Shown here piece by piece: positions 35,283 to 46,963 of a stretch of 64,000 nt of DNA (position 1 is the first letter of the stretch; the number at the start of each line of letters is the position of its first letter). Both the position numbers and the translations under genes were made by a program. The stretch lies in assembly GCA_015852425.1 (NCBI GenBank), contig JAAAIG010000067.1, forward strand, positions 1 to 64,000. The letters are read 5' to 3'. This DNA comes from Gryganskiella cystojenkinii. Lineage: Eukaryota; Mortierellomycota; Mortierellomycetes; Mortierellales; Mortierellaceae. The notes beneath the pieces are model-generated. The model saw nothing but the letters and a program-made list of their open reading frames with translations, searched no databases and was not told the origin of the DNA.

Positions 35283-36202
35283 TTACTTGGAGTAGGACTT
35301 GATGTTGTTGAAGTCCTCCTTCTCGGCAAACTCGGCAGCGACCTCATCGATGATGGGGGTCAGGTATCTGATATCATCCTCGGCCTTGAGGGTCTTCTCC
35401 TTGTCGGCGATGGTGTGCGAGAGAGAGTACTGGAAGGCGGTCTTCATGCGGAACATGCGCTCGTAATTCTCGTTCTCGGGGAGACGGTTGACGGCCTCAC
35501 GGATGATATCGGTCTCCTCACGGAGGACATCATCGTAACGCAAACCTAAGAGGATATACAGCAAACATTGAAAGTGGAAGGGTAAGGATTTTTTGAACAA
35601 GTGGGAGGAAATCGTGGCCATATGAGTGAGGATCGGGTATCAATTGTCACGCGTTGGTTGGTAGAAGGAAGTTCACAGTCCAAAGGGTGGAGGATGATGG
35701 TATGCTGACATGAGGGGAAACAGTGTTGTCGAGCCATTGATTAAGCTACTGCGATTCCAATCGGTGTCTGTGCTGGCTCCCAGATTGGTCCAGATTGGTT
35801 CCTAATGGAAAGTGGCTGTGGACTTCTTTTTTTTTTTTTCCTGTCACGTCCAAAATGATCTGTTATTGTATTCTGGTCCAGGGCGAGATATCCGACAGAC
35901 TGGAAAGATTCGCTGTTGCCGCGTATTTGTTAGCGGGGCGTCAAGAAGGGATAAGGACGTGTTCCGACGGTGATGTAGTCCAGAGTAGTAGAAGAGAGGG
36001 ATCTGGGGCGGTGGGATTGGATGATCACGTCTCTGTTGGGTTGTTTGCAAATTGTTTGATCAAAGAAAAACAAGATTGAATGGGGGAACGCACCGAGCTT
36101 GCGGTAACCAGCAGCGTTGACGAAAGCGTTGGCGACGGGCTGGAGGAATCCAGAGAGGAACTTGGAGGCCTTGACCTGGTTGACGAGGGTGATGCCGGAC
36201 AT
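35283..36202 (-). CDS. QCR7: Cytochrome bc1 complex subunit 7 (14 kDa)
   Basis: Exons 36202-36094 and 35545-35283 give 123 residues, the usual length. The start is MSGITLVNQVKASKFLSGFL. The core is YRKLGLRYDDVLREETDIIR (across the intron), then AVNRLPENENYERMFRMKTA and RYLTPIIDEVAAEF. Qcr7 is a matrix-facing subunit of respiratory complex III needed for its assembly. The single intron is long for this genome (~548 bp) and holds nothing recognisable. An upstream in-frame ATG at 36286 is rejected because the N-terminus of the family begins at MSG. It is divergent from FEN1. Confidence 0.95.
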
Positions 36203-36676
36203 TGTAAGGATGGAATGAGAGGGAGAGTGGGGAGAAGGGAGAAAACGGATTTTGGGATGATGTCGGATTAATTCACTTTCAGTCACCGTCTTAATTTCGA
36301 ATTGTGTTTTCTGTTTCGGACATCACCGCCGGAAAGAGTGGTGAGGGACCACGGAAATTTATTTAAGGGTTTGCAGTCACTAATAGAAAATTGAAAGACG
36401 AAGTGATGACGGATCCAAGCCACCCACCTCGAGCTCGTGGGCGGGCACAGGAGTGACTGTTCAATCAAGTTCCTTGTTGCCATGTTTCCTGCTTTTGCCA
36501 CCAAAATACCTTCGCGTGGGTGTGCCAGAGGAAAGGGCAAGGAAGGGCGCGTTTTATTTCTTTTTGTTGTTGTTGTTTTGTTACCTTTTTTTTTTTCTCC
36601 CTTCTAATCATTTGCACACATTCCATTGGAACCACTCCTCGTCTTTACTTCTCTTATTTCAATTTAACATCCAGCC
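36203..36676. promoter_or_regulatory. Shared divergent promoter of QCR7 (-) and FEN1 (+)
   Basis: 474 bp between two start codons read outward. It contains GGGCGGG near 36438 and GGGCGCGTTTT near 36546, the latter resembling a G1/S-type (E2F/MBF-like) core on the FEN1 side. A CT/T-rich leader with a GTT run precedes ATG 36677. Factor assignment is inference. Confidence 0.4.
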
Positions 36677-38422
36677 ATGGGAATTCACGGACTGTCCAAG
36701 GTCATTGGTGACAATGCCAAGGAGGCCATCAAGGAGGACGACATCAAGAACTACTTTGGTCGCAAGGTCGCCATCGATGCCTCAATGTCCATCTATCAGT
36801 TCATGATTGCTGTCAGACAGCAGGACGGACAGCTCTTGCAGAACGAAAACGGAGAGACCACGAGGTAAATACTCATTGTCAAATGACATGACTTATCTCC
36901 TCAGGAACATATGCTTGAATAGTGTTGGTAGAAAACAGTGTTCTAACTAACTCCCTCTCCCTCTCCCTCTCCTATTGTGATGCACAGTCATTTGATGGGC
37001 ATGTTCTACCGGACACTCCGTATGGTCGACAATGGTATCAAACCTGTTTATGTCTTTGATGGAAAGCCACCTACACTCAAGTCCGGAGAGGTAAAACCAA
37101 AGCTCTAAATCTTACTTTCGTCTAGTCATCGTAATGTTCTACGAGACCTAACACCTTCTCTCTTATCCACGACGTAATAGCTCGCTAAACGTACACAGAA
37201 GCGAAAGGAGGCGAATGCCAGCAAGGAAGAGGCGGAGGAAATTGGAGATCAGGAAGCCATCGACAAATTCAACAGGAGGACAGTCAAGGTTACACCCGAG
37301 CACAACGCAGAATGCAAAAAGTTGCTGAGACTTCTCGGTATCCCTTACGTTGAGGTAAAACGATTTTTCTTTTCGAGGATATGCTATGGTCAATATGATC
37401 CTCAGACCAAACTAACAGGTTCGTATGTATACCGCTCGTTCTTAGGCGCCCTGTGAAGCCGAGGCCCAGTGTGCGGCATTGGCCAAGGCAGGAAAGGTCT
37501 ATGCTGCTGGATCAGAGGATATGGATACACTCACATTCGGATCACCCATCCTCCTTCGTCACTTGACCTTCAGTGAAGCCAAGAAGATGCCCATTAGCGA
37601 GATTTCCCTTCAAAAGAGTTTGGCTGGACTTGGTTTCTCGATGGCAGAGGTGAGAACTCCCATCCGCGGACTAATTTTATGTTAGACAATGTCTGTCTAT
37701 CTGTCTGCTGTCTGCGATAACAGAAAGACACTAATCTTCTTTTATTACTGATATTCTTCCTTTTTTTAGTTTATCGATCTCTGTATTCTTCTCGGGTGCG
37801 ATTATTGTGATTCGATCAAGAACATTGGGCCAACTCGTGCGATTGCCATGATCAAGGAACACAAGAACATCGAGACCATCTTGGAGAACTTGGATACAAA
37901 ACGTTACCCAATCCCTGAACATTGGCCCTACAAGGAGGCTCGTGAGTTGTTCTTAAACCCCAACGTCACGGATCCTGCCACGATCGAGGTAAAAAAAAAA
38001 AAAAAAAAAAAAAGTGCTTGACAACATATTCCCTTTCCTGCCAGGAAAATCATATATTTTTTTTTCATATGAGATGAACGTAGAAAAACTAACTCTTTTC
38101 AAACTTGGTTAAATTCCTTTTTCTTTTCTCTTTTTCTTTTTTTTTCTACCTGCAGATCAAATGGGAGGCCCCTGATGTCGAAGGGCTGGTCGAGTTCTTG
38201 GTCAGAGACAAGGGATTCAGTGAAGAGCGTGTCCGGAAAGGATGTGAACGTCTGGAAAAGAACCTGAAGACGGCGACACAGGGACGTCTGGACAGTTTCT
38301 TCACAATAAAGCCCTCAACGACACTTAATGCGGGCTCCAAGCGCAAGGCCGATGAAGCTGCTGGAGCCAAAGGAAAAAAGCCGGCGGGCAAGGCTTCTGG
38401 TCGTGGACGTCCTAGGAAGTAA
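36677..38422 (+). CDS. FEN1: Flap endonuclease 1 (Rad27/FEN1)
   Basis: Exons 36677-36864, 36988-37090, 37181-37354, 37446-37649, 37770-37988 and 38156-38422 give 384 residues, matching the family (~380). XPG N domain: [48 protein letters not shown] domain: [31 protein letters not shown] with catalytic acidic residues. H2[20 protein letters not shown]. The C-terminus has the PCNA-binding PIP box QGRLDSFF and a Lys-rich tail. FEN1 removes 5' flaps in Okazaki-fragment maturation and long-patch base excision repair, in nucleus and mitochondria. Intron 1 has a CTCCCT hexamer repeat and intron 5 begins with GT followed by a long A run. Confidence 0.97.
37989..38013 (+). repeat. Poly(A) tract at the 5' end of FEN1 intron 5
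   Basis: The donor GT is followed directly by more than 20 A residues. The donor site is therefore GTAAAA, acceptable for fungi. The length is prone to slippage and sequencing error. Confidence 0.9.
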
Positions 38423-39095
38423 GATAGCTCGATGTAAATGGCGGCTAGAGTACAAACAAAACAGGAGAGGAAATACCACCGCACCGCATTGCAACTTTTT
38501 CATTAAAAAAACTTAATACACTATGGTCTCTGAAGACTTTTGAGAGTTGTAGCAGCAAAATTGCATGCAAGCACCAGCAGCGCGACTCAAACAAACTGGC
38601 AGACTTTAACCTATGTGGGTTGCTTGCAAGAGACATGACGAAAGCAAAACGTCAAGTTCTTTTCTTTTTTTTTTTTTTTGCACTAGTACATAAACCCCCA
38701 AGGACGGCGAGTGAGCAAAATAAAGGCACAAAAGATAAAATTAAGAGCTGACGGAATGGAGTGGGATGGCTGTTGCTTTGAGACACTTGTTCGTTCCAGA
38801 AGAAACCCTTCCTTATCTGTGATTTCTACCAATGCTCAGCAGACCACAGGCTATTTTCCTCCCCTAGGTCGAGAACCGTGGCAAAGTACCTGTCCTGCTT
38901 CAGCATTCATCCACACGCCAGCAAGCTGAGCATAACTAAAAGGCCGACGCGATTTAGTTCTTGATAACGCAACAAATTCGATTCCAAGTCCTTAAAATAT
39001 TGGGGTTTCTTTTGTATTGAAATGCGAAAATGGTAATGGTAATCTTGGTTTGTGTGTTTAGTAGTAGATGCGTTGCAGTGCAGGGTGGAATTATT
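38423..39095. other. Convergent intergenic region, no gene seen
   Basis: About 670 bp between the stops of FEN1 (+) and the NOL11-like gene (-). Contains a poly-T run near 38665-38680. The one + frame of ~70 codons (38711-38929) resembles no protein I know. Confidence 0.5.
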
Positions 39096-42000
39096 TTACA
39101 TGTGAATGATCTCAACGCCATAGTCAGGAATACCCTGACCGCTCTCCATCTTGCGTCTCCTCCTCTTCTCCATCGCCAGAGTCTGAGCACTCTTGATCGT
39201 GAGCGCGCCTCCACTGGTCGTCGCTCCATATCCGGCAGCGTTCAACTCGGCCTCCTTCTGACGGCGGACCAAATCTTTTTGCTTGCGATCAAACAATCCC
39301 AGGGGTCCGCGCAACGATGCCTCAAGCTGATTGATCAAATCGGCCTCAGTCTGGATCGCCTTTTGGACAGACTTCAAAACTGAGTGCAATTGTGGTGAAA
39401 GGATCAAGGCTGGGAAGTGAACATCCATCAACAACGTCAACATCTCAACAACGGGTCCGTAACCGGGCAAACCACCAGGCATCTGCTTCTTGTCCGCAGC
39501 CAGACCCTGATGGCCAATACCTCCGCGCTCGTTCCAGATACCCAACCAGCTGCTCAAAATCTCGAGAAGGACCGTGAGCTCGTCGATTGTGAGACGCTTG
39601 ACCGCTTGCTGCATAAAAACCTCGTTGCTGGGAGCGATCATGATCCAGTTCAAGAACCGTGGGACGTCTGGAACGTCTGTGACCGAGACTTGGTCGGCTT
39701 TCTTTTTCTTAGAGGGTAATGACTCGGTGGTAGCCGTCGACTTGTTCAATCCAATGACTTGCTTCAACATCACAATTAGGTCCATCTCGGGGATATCGTG
39801 GAGTTTCTGGAGGGACAGCTCAATCAAAGCCCATTGCTCACGCTCCATCAGGCTCAGAGCAATACCGGACTGTCCTGCGCCAGGGTTGGAGTTTCCGACA
39901 AGCTGCTTCTCGATCAAGAACTGAACTACCTTGGCAGGCCAGAATGACATGTCAGGTTGACCGTTGGGCAAGGTGACAAAGCAGCGACGAACAACAGTTG
40001 TGAGGAAATGATGCGAGAGCTCGGGGAGTGGTGCGGGCTTGTGCCCAGCACGGAGAAGACGGCGGGTTTCCTTGTACTTGGCCATGGCCTCGGCTTCTTG
40101 CTTGCGCCATGCCGTCATAGCAGCCGTGTGGGCCTCCAAACGCTCCTTGGTCTCCTCCGCGGACTGTTCGAGCGTGTATTCGTCCTCATCCTGTTGTTGC
40201 TGAGCTTGCTCATCCTCATTATCTTGCTCGACTTCCTCGGCTTCTTGCTCATGCTCTTCATCCTCATCTGAATCTTCCGAAGACGATCCTCCCTCAACCT
40301 CGCTCTTGCTTGCGGCAGCGGCAGATTCGCGCTCCTTCTTTGAAGAACCATTGGCCTTCTTGGACTTTTTTGAGACCTTGACATCTTCTGTATCGACATC
40401 CATAGCACTACCCGATCCAGCCTTCTTTTGCTTCTTGCTGCTCTTCTCTGCATGCTGCTTGACAGCAATCTCAACATCCTTGGCCTTGACCCCGAAACGG
40501 TCCAACAGATCTTGGAAAGCCTCCGAGCTCTGGTGCTCGACATGGTCAAAGAAGACCTTCTCGAAAGCCTCGACGGTTGATGTGGTCGAGACAGAGGAGA
40601 GAGCCGCCAATGCCATTCTTTCCGCTGCCTGAGATGCGCTGATATCCTCGTCTCCGTTCTTCAAAGACTTGCCACTGACGGTTCCAACAACATGGGAAGG
40701 AGTCAAAAGCATGGTGGTAGTTGAGGTGTAGGCATCCTGTCCCAACAACGATCCGTCCTGACCCAAGAATGGTGCAGTGTCCTTCATCCTGCCCATGGCG
40801 CCCAAGAGCGACATAGGTTCGGCGTAGAAAGGACAGAAAAAGATTTCTGATTTAACGGTAGAGTTCTGAACTTGCGACACTGTGATGGCGAGGACTGACT
40901 CGGCAAGGAGTGTCAATTGACAGGTAGTGTTCTTGGCGTTGTAGGTTCCTGGGATGACCTGCTTGGCCTGAAGAGTTCCATAGCGAATATCCCAGATGGT
41001 AAGAGTCAACTCAGATTTGCCTAAATTTTTGAAAGAAAACGACCGAGATAGAGTATAAGAATACATGTGCAATAATAAAACAATTACAAACGTCAACTTG
41101 ACTGCGTTTCCTTACCATCCTGCTGATGGGATCCAGCAAGCGCAAGGTAGTTGTCGCCGAGAGCCACAGTGTCGATATTTTGCAAGTTGGAGTCCTGTTC
41201 ACCCTTGGCACCTTTCTTGGCAATAGCCTTCAAATGAACAAATCCAGGCAAAGGAAGAGTCAAAGTCTCGGTAGTGGACACAGCATGGTCTCCTTGACTC
41301 ACTTCAAACTCAAAGATCTTCAGCTGTCCAGATGCGGCTATACCAAATGTGTAAGAAACACGAAAAGTTAGTTCATGATCTGTCTTTGCGCTTATCATCG
41401 GCGGTATGCTCAAGCAGTAACCTGAGAAAAAGTCAGCCTACACATGAACGACAAATGTCCAGCCCTGGTATCGAAAGCAAACCCGGTAGCGTTAGAGGCT
41501 CCGACAATTTCGACCTCGCCTAGGCTCGAGAATCCGCGCACCTCCTCGTTCACGTACGAGAGTGAAGCAACGACCTTTCCGCTGGTCGTCTCTGTGATGG
41601 TCATGATGATAAGGGTGTTTCTAGCCAAGGCTCCAGCAGGGATCCAGGATCCTGAGGTGTTATAAGTCGTAGCCCAAAGCATGGTGTCCTCCTCAACAGC
41701 GGACTGGGCCTCTGCTGCCTTTTCCTTTTTGGTAGACTTTTTGATTGTCTTGGGCTGTTGTGCTTCCTTGGGAGTCTGAATATCCTTGGTGCTGACAACT
41801 CGTTTCAGATCCTCCGTAACCAAGGAAACACTTCCGTCAGTGTTGGTCAACAAGACGTGGTTCGGAAGCAACGATGAGACAAAAAGTTGGTGAATCTTGC
41901 GATCAAACTAGTAGAACAAGATGTTGGAAGAGGCCATTGAGTAACGTTAGTCGTCGCTCCACTGGTGCATATATCAAAGGGGTCTCTTGAGTATCAAAAT

Positions 42001-42560
42001 ATCTGTCCTCTTTCTGTACCTTTTGAACCGTCTTGCGGGCATCCGAAGGAGTGACAGCAGCGCCATCGGTCATTTCGACGTCGGCGCTGGCAGCAGCGGC
42101 TGAGATCTCCTTCCACATCCAGACAACCTTGCTCTCCTCCTTGATGGGGATGTCACTACCCTTAGCAATGACGGCATAGACGTTCCTGAGCTGAGACGAT
42201 TTGCGAAGAGTCTGCGCCGATCCTGTGAAAGAGTGTCCTGGAGGGGTCGAGTATGAAAGAACACACTTTTGATCTGCGGTCTATTCAAGTAGAATCGAAA
42301 AGTAGAGGAGGTTAGGGGGAGGCAGGGACATTGAAAGTCAAACATGGTCCCGAGTTTACAATAAAAAAAAACAAGGAGCTATAACTCACGTTGTAGAGTT
42401 GAACGCCTTGTCCCTGGACTGCGACAACGAGCAAGTCGGTCGAGTCGTCCTGTTGCAGGTCATTTCGTTCAGCAGCACAGGCTACGGCCTGGTGCTGATG
42501 AGCATGTGTTGTTGATGTGAAACTCGCGAGGAGAAAGGGGTCATCGACACTGACGGGCAT
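39096..42560 (-). CDS. NOL11-like nucleolar protein (pre-rRNA processing, SSU processome)
   Basis: ATG 42560 (MPVSVDDPFLLASF) to stop 39096, with introns clustered in the 5' half. The N-terminal half is beta-rich and propeller-like (LLVVAVQGQGVQLYN, NHVLLTNTDGSVSLV, GFAFDTRAGHLSFM, LTIWDIRYGTLQAK). A long acidic/Lys-rich linker follows near 40190-40420 (Glu/Asp/Gln runs). The C-terminal helical part includes PRFLNWIMIAPSNEVFMQQA, TVLLEILSSWLGIW and VVEMLTLLMDVHFPALIL, resembling the C-terminal domain of human NOL11, where a similar DAHF block occurs. NOL11 is a t-UTP component needed for rDNA transcription and 18S maturation. Family assignment comes from recall of motif patterns, so confidence is moderate. 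Yeast Utp8 would be the functional counterpart. Confidence 0.65.
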
Positions 42561-43576
42561 CGTAGAGTATCTGATGAGAGCAGGGACTGATGATGCACGA
42601 GAGTAATGAGGATGAGGGTGGTTGATGGTTAAAGGAGTAATTGAAACGTCTACTCTCTGTTGTGCCCAATGGTTCTGCCAGTCAATGGCTGGGAGAAAAA
42701 AAAAAGTAAAGAGAGTGACTGCTTTGATTTCTTTTTTTTGGCAGCAGCCAGATAAACACAAGCCACTTCTGATATCGATCACGTGTTGATATCCAGGCAC
42801 GAAAGTCAGAAACTTTTTGGAGTTGCGAACAAACGCAATTGTTTTAATGCTCTAGCTGGTGAAGTTTAAGCGGAAAAGGGGGTTCTCTAATTATACAAAG
42901 CAAAGAGGAGCCAGTCGTGAAAGAACCAATAATGCAGTATAAGAGTATAAAAGAACAAGAGCATCAATGATGAAACAGAAATCGAACTCTTGGAGGTCGT
43001 CCATATAGAACAAAGAGCTTATAATGCCGCCTACCGCCAATACAATACTACCAATAAAGGCAGTCCATGGCGATAAAGAAGAGTAGGCGGTGCGCCGAGG
43101 AATCCGGCAAAAAAAGACTGTCAACATCGTACGAGTGGCCCAGACAAGCGACAGATAAAGAGTGAAAAGAACCCTTGGAACAGGAACGTATGCGACTTGT
43201 TGTGCAAAGCAAACTGTCGAGGGCAGTCAAAAAGAGAGAATGCTGCCACAAAGGCACCCTTTCGACGACCGCAAAGACAGGATAGAAAAAAAATCGGACT
43301 CTTGAGGGTCTTGCTTGGAGTGCAACGATGCCCGGATCCCATGGGTGACTTGACACGGGGGCGACGGAGGTCAGTTCGATGCTCGCCAGAGCAGAGCTGT
43401 CACTCGCGCTGGAGGGGATGAGGGAGGAGCAGTAGCAACGGATAAGGAACAACAACGGCAACAATGATACCACCGAAAGCGATGGCAAGAGAGGTGGCAA
43501 GTGGTCCCTGACAATGAATACTGCTCGACAGTGTTGGGGGGGAAATGATTCGAATATGGTCGTGTCCTTAGAGTGT
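42561..43576. other. Intergenic: NOL11-like promoter and zinc-finger gene 3' region
   Basis: About 1 kb. Near the NOL11-like start there are two GATGAG words (about 42571 and 42611), the core of the yeast PAC element found upstream of ribosome-biogenesis genes. Whether it acts here is inference. The remainder shows no recognisable gene. Long frames overlapping 43048-44652 are antisense-type shadows of the zinc-finger gene and its 3' region. Confidence 0.4.
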
Positions 43577-45709
43577 TCAACTGGCTGTCCAGCCTGTTTC
43601 CATGCCTGGATCAATGTCTTCATCCATATCATCGCCAGAGTCGGTACTGGCGTTGGCACTGAGGTTACTGACACCGGCTGCTTGGGTGGCGCAGGGACTG
43701 TTGCTCTTGAGGGACAAATGTCTTCGTAGTCCATCGAGACGGGAGAATGGCTTGGCACAGATGGAACACCCATAATTGCGTTCTCCCTTGTGGACGGCGG
43801 CCTCATGACGCTGGAGGTCATGCTTTCGCGAGAAGGCTTTCCTACACTCTTCGAAAGAACAGACAAACGGTCGGACCTGATGGGGGTCATGAGTCCTTTG
43901 GTGTGAGCGCAAGTTGTAGAGTCGGGCAAACTGAAGGTCACAATCGGCATGGGGGCAAGAGAAACGTTTTGGAGCGGTGAGCTTGGAAGGATTAGGCTTG
44001 CGGATGCGACGCTTCTTTGGCTTGGGAGCCTCGATAGCGGTAGCTGCGACGGTAGATTTGAGGCGAAGACGAATGATAGCCTTCCCCCCAGACGGACTCG
44101 CCAACGTAGGGCGAGTCCTCTTGGTTGGCGAAGGAGCACACTCCTCCTTGAGGTTCTCCTTTGAAGAAGGTGACAAAGACGTGACGATGGCCTTGGACTG
44201 GAACTCATCCATGGCCTTGCGCTTGAATCGAGCCACGGCCATGGCCAAGGGTCGGGAGGGAATATAATCGTCATCGTCATCATCCTCGATGTCAACGTCG
44301 GCATCATCGTCGTCATCGCCATCTTCGGTATCAACCTCGGTCTCGTCCTTCTCCTCCTCTGAGAAAAGAGGAGCCCCGGAATGGTCAGAACTGGTCTCGT
44401 CCTCAGTATCAACCGAGTCCGAATCAATATCCTTGTGGGAAGCAGTATCTTGAACGACAGAGGGCGAAGCCAAAGACGATTCGGGCTGCGAGCAGGACGA
44501 CATGGGGGTATCGCAATTCCCACCGTATTCACCCCCGCTGTGGAATGCGGTAGCGTCGTTGGAAGGGAGAGGCATTTGCAGTGTCCCGGGGGCGATGGTG
44601 TGTTGACCCCGAAATGCAGGCTCATGCGGCTGAGGTAAGAGCCCAAAGTCAAACTCGGGAAAAAGTGAGAGGGTATCGAAGCCTTGACGGTGATGGAAAC
44701 CTTCCGGAGAGTCGTCGAGGCTCATGATGGTGGCGCTGGCACAGCCACTGTCCATAGGAAATCGAGGCAGGCCGAAATCGTGCAAGTAAGGGGTCTCGAA
44801 GGGAGTCTGGAGATAAGGCGACCCAGGGGTATTGATCAGAGGCTCGTGCTGTTGATGATGTTGCTGCTCCTGGACATGTTGCTGCTGTTGCTGTTGTTGT
44901 TGTTGCACAAGCAAAGCGGCAAAGGCAACATTGTCTTGGTCGGACATGAGGTTCAAATGTTGAAGATGCTGATTCATCGACATTGCATCTGGAATCGTCT
45001 CGTCCAAGAAGCCAGCCAGGCTGTCGAAACCAAAAGAAGCAATCGAACGGTCACTGGGGGAGACCATACTTGTACCGATAGAGGCAGTGCCGAGGGTTGG
45101 GTTCGAGACAGTGTTGGTGCAGATGTAGTCGAGTGAGGGAGTCTGCGGGGTGCAAAGGGGGTTGGTGTTGTGGTTAGAGTTGTTCGAGGCAGGGCCAGGA
45201 CTAGGACCGGAAGTGACGACCGAGACAAGAGGCGGCGAAGATGAGTCAGGGATAGCGGACGCAAAAGAAGGATGAGGAGTGTTTGCGACCGCGGTCAATT
45301 CCGCGTTTGTCGGGGACACCTGACGCATTTGGCGAAGTTGCTGCAGCTGAAGTTGCAATTTGATGTTCTCCTCAAAGAGTGGGTAGTCAAAGGAGGGCTC
45401 GTTTGCACCAAAGAGGAAGAAATCCTGGTTTATGGTGTTGGCACTGGTGCTGGCAATTGTGGTCACAGCAAGGGTCGTGGCCGCAGCAGTACAAGTTGTG
45501 AGCTGAGAATCTTGATCCAGAGGGATCGCAGAGATTTGATGGTGATCAAGGTGGTGTTGATGATGATGGTGGTGGTGGTGGTGGTTGGGTTGCACCATAG
45601 CGGAGGCGTTGGTGGGGGAGAGGTGGGCGCGGATTGGGGGGGTCGCAGCAGCAGCGGCGGCGGCGGGGGTTGGGGAACGAGAGTGGTTGAGGGAGGAGTG
45701 GGCAGACAT
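43577..45709 (-). CDS. C2H2 zinc-finger transcription factor, three fingers
   Basis: A single-exon gene of 710 residues. Long low-complexity N-terminal parts: poly-Ala near residue 20, a His run near residue 45 (MVQPNHHHHHHHHQHHLDHH), and a Gln run near residue 270. An acidic stretch (Asp/Glu) near residues 455-485 could act in activation. The fingers lie at about residues 610-695: FSCPHADCDLQFARLYNLRS plus H-x3-H type ending; FVCSFEECRKAFSRKHDLQR; YGCSICAKPFSRLDGLRRHL. The RLYNLRSH/KHDLQRH spacing resembles Crz1- and Ace2/Swi5-type fungal factors, but I cannot choose. The C-terminal tail is short and acidic. A nuclear regulator; targets unknown. Confidence 0.85.
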   Translation of the reverse strand: MSAHSSLNHSRSPTPAAAAAAATPPIRAHLSPTNASAMVQPNHHHHHHHHQHHLDHHQISAIPLDQDSQLTTCTAAATTLAVTTIASTSANTINQDFFLFGANEPSFDYPLFEENIKLQLQLQQLRQMRQVSPTNAELTAVANTPHPSFASAIPDSSSPPLVSVVTSGPSPGPASNNSNHNTNPLCTPQTPSLDYICTNTVSNPTLGTASIGTSMVSPSDRSIASFGFDSLAGFLDETIPDAMSMNQHLQHLNLMSDQDNVAFAALLVQQQQQQQQQHVQEQQHHQQHEPLINTPGSPYLQTPFETPYLHDFGLPRFPMDSGCASATIMSLDDSPEGFHHRQGFDTLSLFPEFDFGLLPQPHEPAFRGQHTIAPGTLQMPLPSNDATAFHSGGEYGGNCDTPMSSCSQPESSLASPSVVQDTASHKDIDSDSVDTEDETSSDHSGAPLFSEEEKDETEVDTEDGDDDDDADVDIEDDDDDDYIPSRPLAMAVARFKRKAMDEFQSKAIVTSLSPSSKENLKEECAPSPTKRTRPTLASPSGGKAIIRLRLKSTVAATAIEAPKPKKRRIRKPNPSKLTAPKRFSCPHADCDLQFARLYNLRSHQRTHDPHQVRPFVCSFEECRKAFSRKHDLQRHEAAVHKGERNYGCSICAKPFSRLDGLRRHLSLKSNSPCATQAAGVSNLSANASTDSGDDMDEDIDPGMETGWTAS

Positions 45710-46963
45710 GGAGTTGTCAGGCAGGATTGGCTGATTGGTTGATTGGATATTGGCAAGGGTTTTGCAGAGATGGATGGATAGAAGAGAGGCAAGGATTGAG
45801 AAGGAAGAGGGAGGGGAGAAAGAAAAGAAAAGAGGAAAAGGAGAAGAAAGGCAAAGGAATCAAAAGAAGTAATAAAAAATTGAGGGAATGGGTGGGACAG
45901 ACTTTGGTGGCAAGAAGCGAACGAATAAGATGCGAGATGGAGGAGAGTGGCAGTGAATTCGAAGATGAAATCGTGGCGGGTCAATGGAGATTATGCTGTT
46001 ATTTGTTCGAAAGCACCATCCATGCCATGTGTCATGCCATTCGACTTGACCACTGCACTGTAGAAAGGTCAATTCCTTGGAAACAGAGTTGCACTGCCCT
46101 AGTCTTATTGACTTTGCTTTTTCTCTGCCACTCTTTCGGTCCTCACCCCAAAATGAAACGTATCGATCTTAGTTATTTTACATGGGATTTGCACAGAAAG
46201 CGACTCGCGCCGCAGTCGACCATGGCACATTTGCCCTTTTCTGGACAACGTGTCGTTTCTGCGAGTCTCTTTTTCAAAAAATGAAATTTTTGTCCGAGGG
46301 GACGTGTCACGGACGTGATTCCGACTGTCTTCTGCTTTGTGGACTGAACTTTGGAGAAAGGCGAAAAAATGGTGGCGTTTTTTTTAGCTCTCATCCGCAC
46401 TGACCTTCTTTTCATCATCAGCTTCATCCATCCTTCCATCCTTGTTTTTTTTTTATTTCTTCATCCATCTTTCTTGGTAGGTAAAAACTAGTCTCGTCAT
46501 TAGGCAATATCATTTGTGGAGGTCGACTTGATGTCTGGCTGGTGACGAGTCTAGGTAAAAGCTTTATCTCCTTCTTTTTCTCGTCTGTTTTTGCTTCAAA
46601 AAAAAAAAAAAAAAGGACCCTTTCTTCATTTTATACTTTTCCTCTCAGTGTGTAACACAGAAACTGCGATCCAAACGTTGATCTAGCTGCTGTCTGGAAC
46701 TATCGCTTGCGCCTCCAGCAGCAATCAATGAAGGGGTTTGTTTGATAGTACTATATGCTTGACTACTACGCTCATGAGTCAATGGAGGCTTATCCAAGAG
46801 AGCGGAGGCGCACTAGTTCAGACTGTCGCACTGCCACAACTTAAATACCGTCCTCTCTCTCTTCCGTCGGTTACCACCGCAGACAGAACTTATCCCAAAC
46901 TCTTTGTTACCTTCGCCTGTCTTTCGTTTAACCTTCTTTTCATAAAAGAGAAACTTGTTATCA
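45710..46963. promoter_or_regulatory. Divergent intergenic region between zinc-finger and F-box genes
   Basis: 1.25 kb between two outward-reading starts. The left side is purine-rich on the + strand (pyrimidine-rich leader of the minus gene). A poly-A run lies at about 46598-46613. The right side has T- and C-rich tracts before ATG 46964. No gene or RNA recognised, and no certain TATA box. Confidence 0.4.

Noticed and set aside
43048..44652. 534-codon minus-strand open frame overlapping the zinc-finger gene
   Set aside because: It is a frame-shifted shadow of the Ser/Pro/Asp-rich zinc-finger coding region and its 3' region. Composition is Arg/Pro/Thr low-complexity with no domain.
45272..45742. 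+ strand open frame rich in Val and Gly
   Set aside because: It is the complement of the His and Ala runs of the zinc-finger protein, so a repeat artefact.
46955..46963. Earlier start for the F-box protein
   Set aside because: The codon at 46955 is TTG. The first ATG in frame is at 46964 and already precedes the F-box closely.
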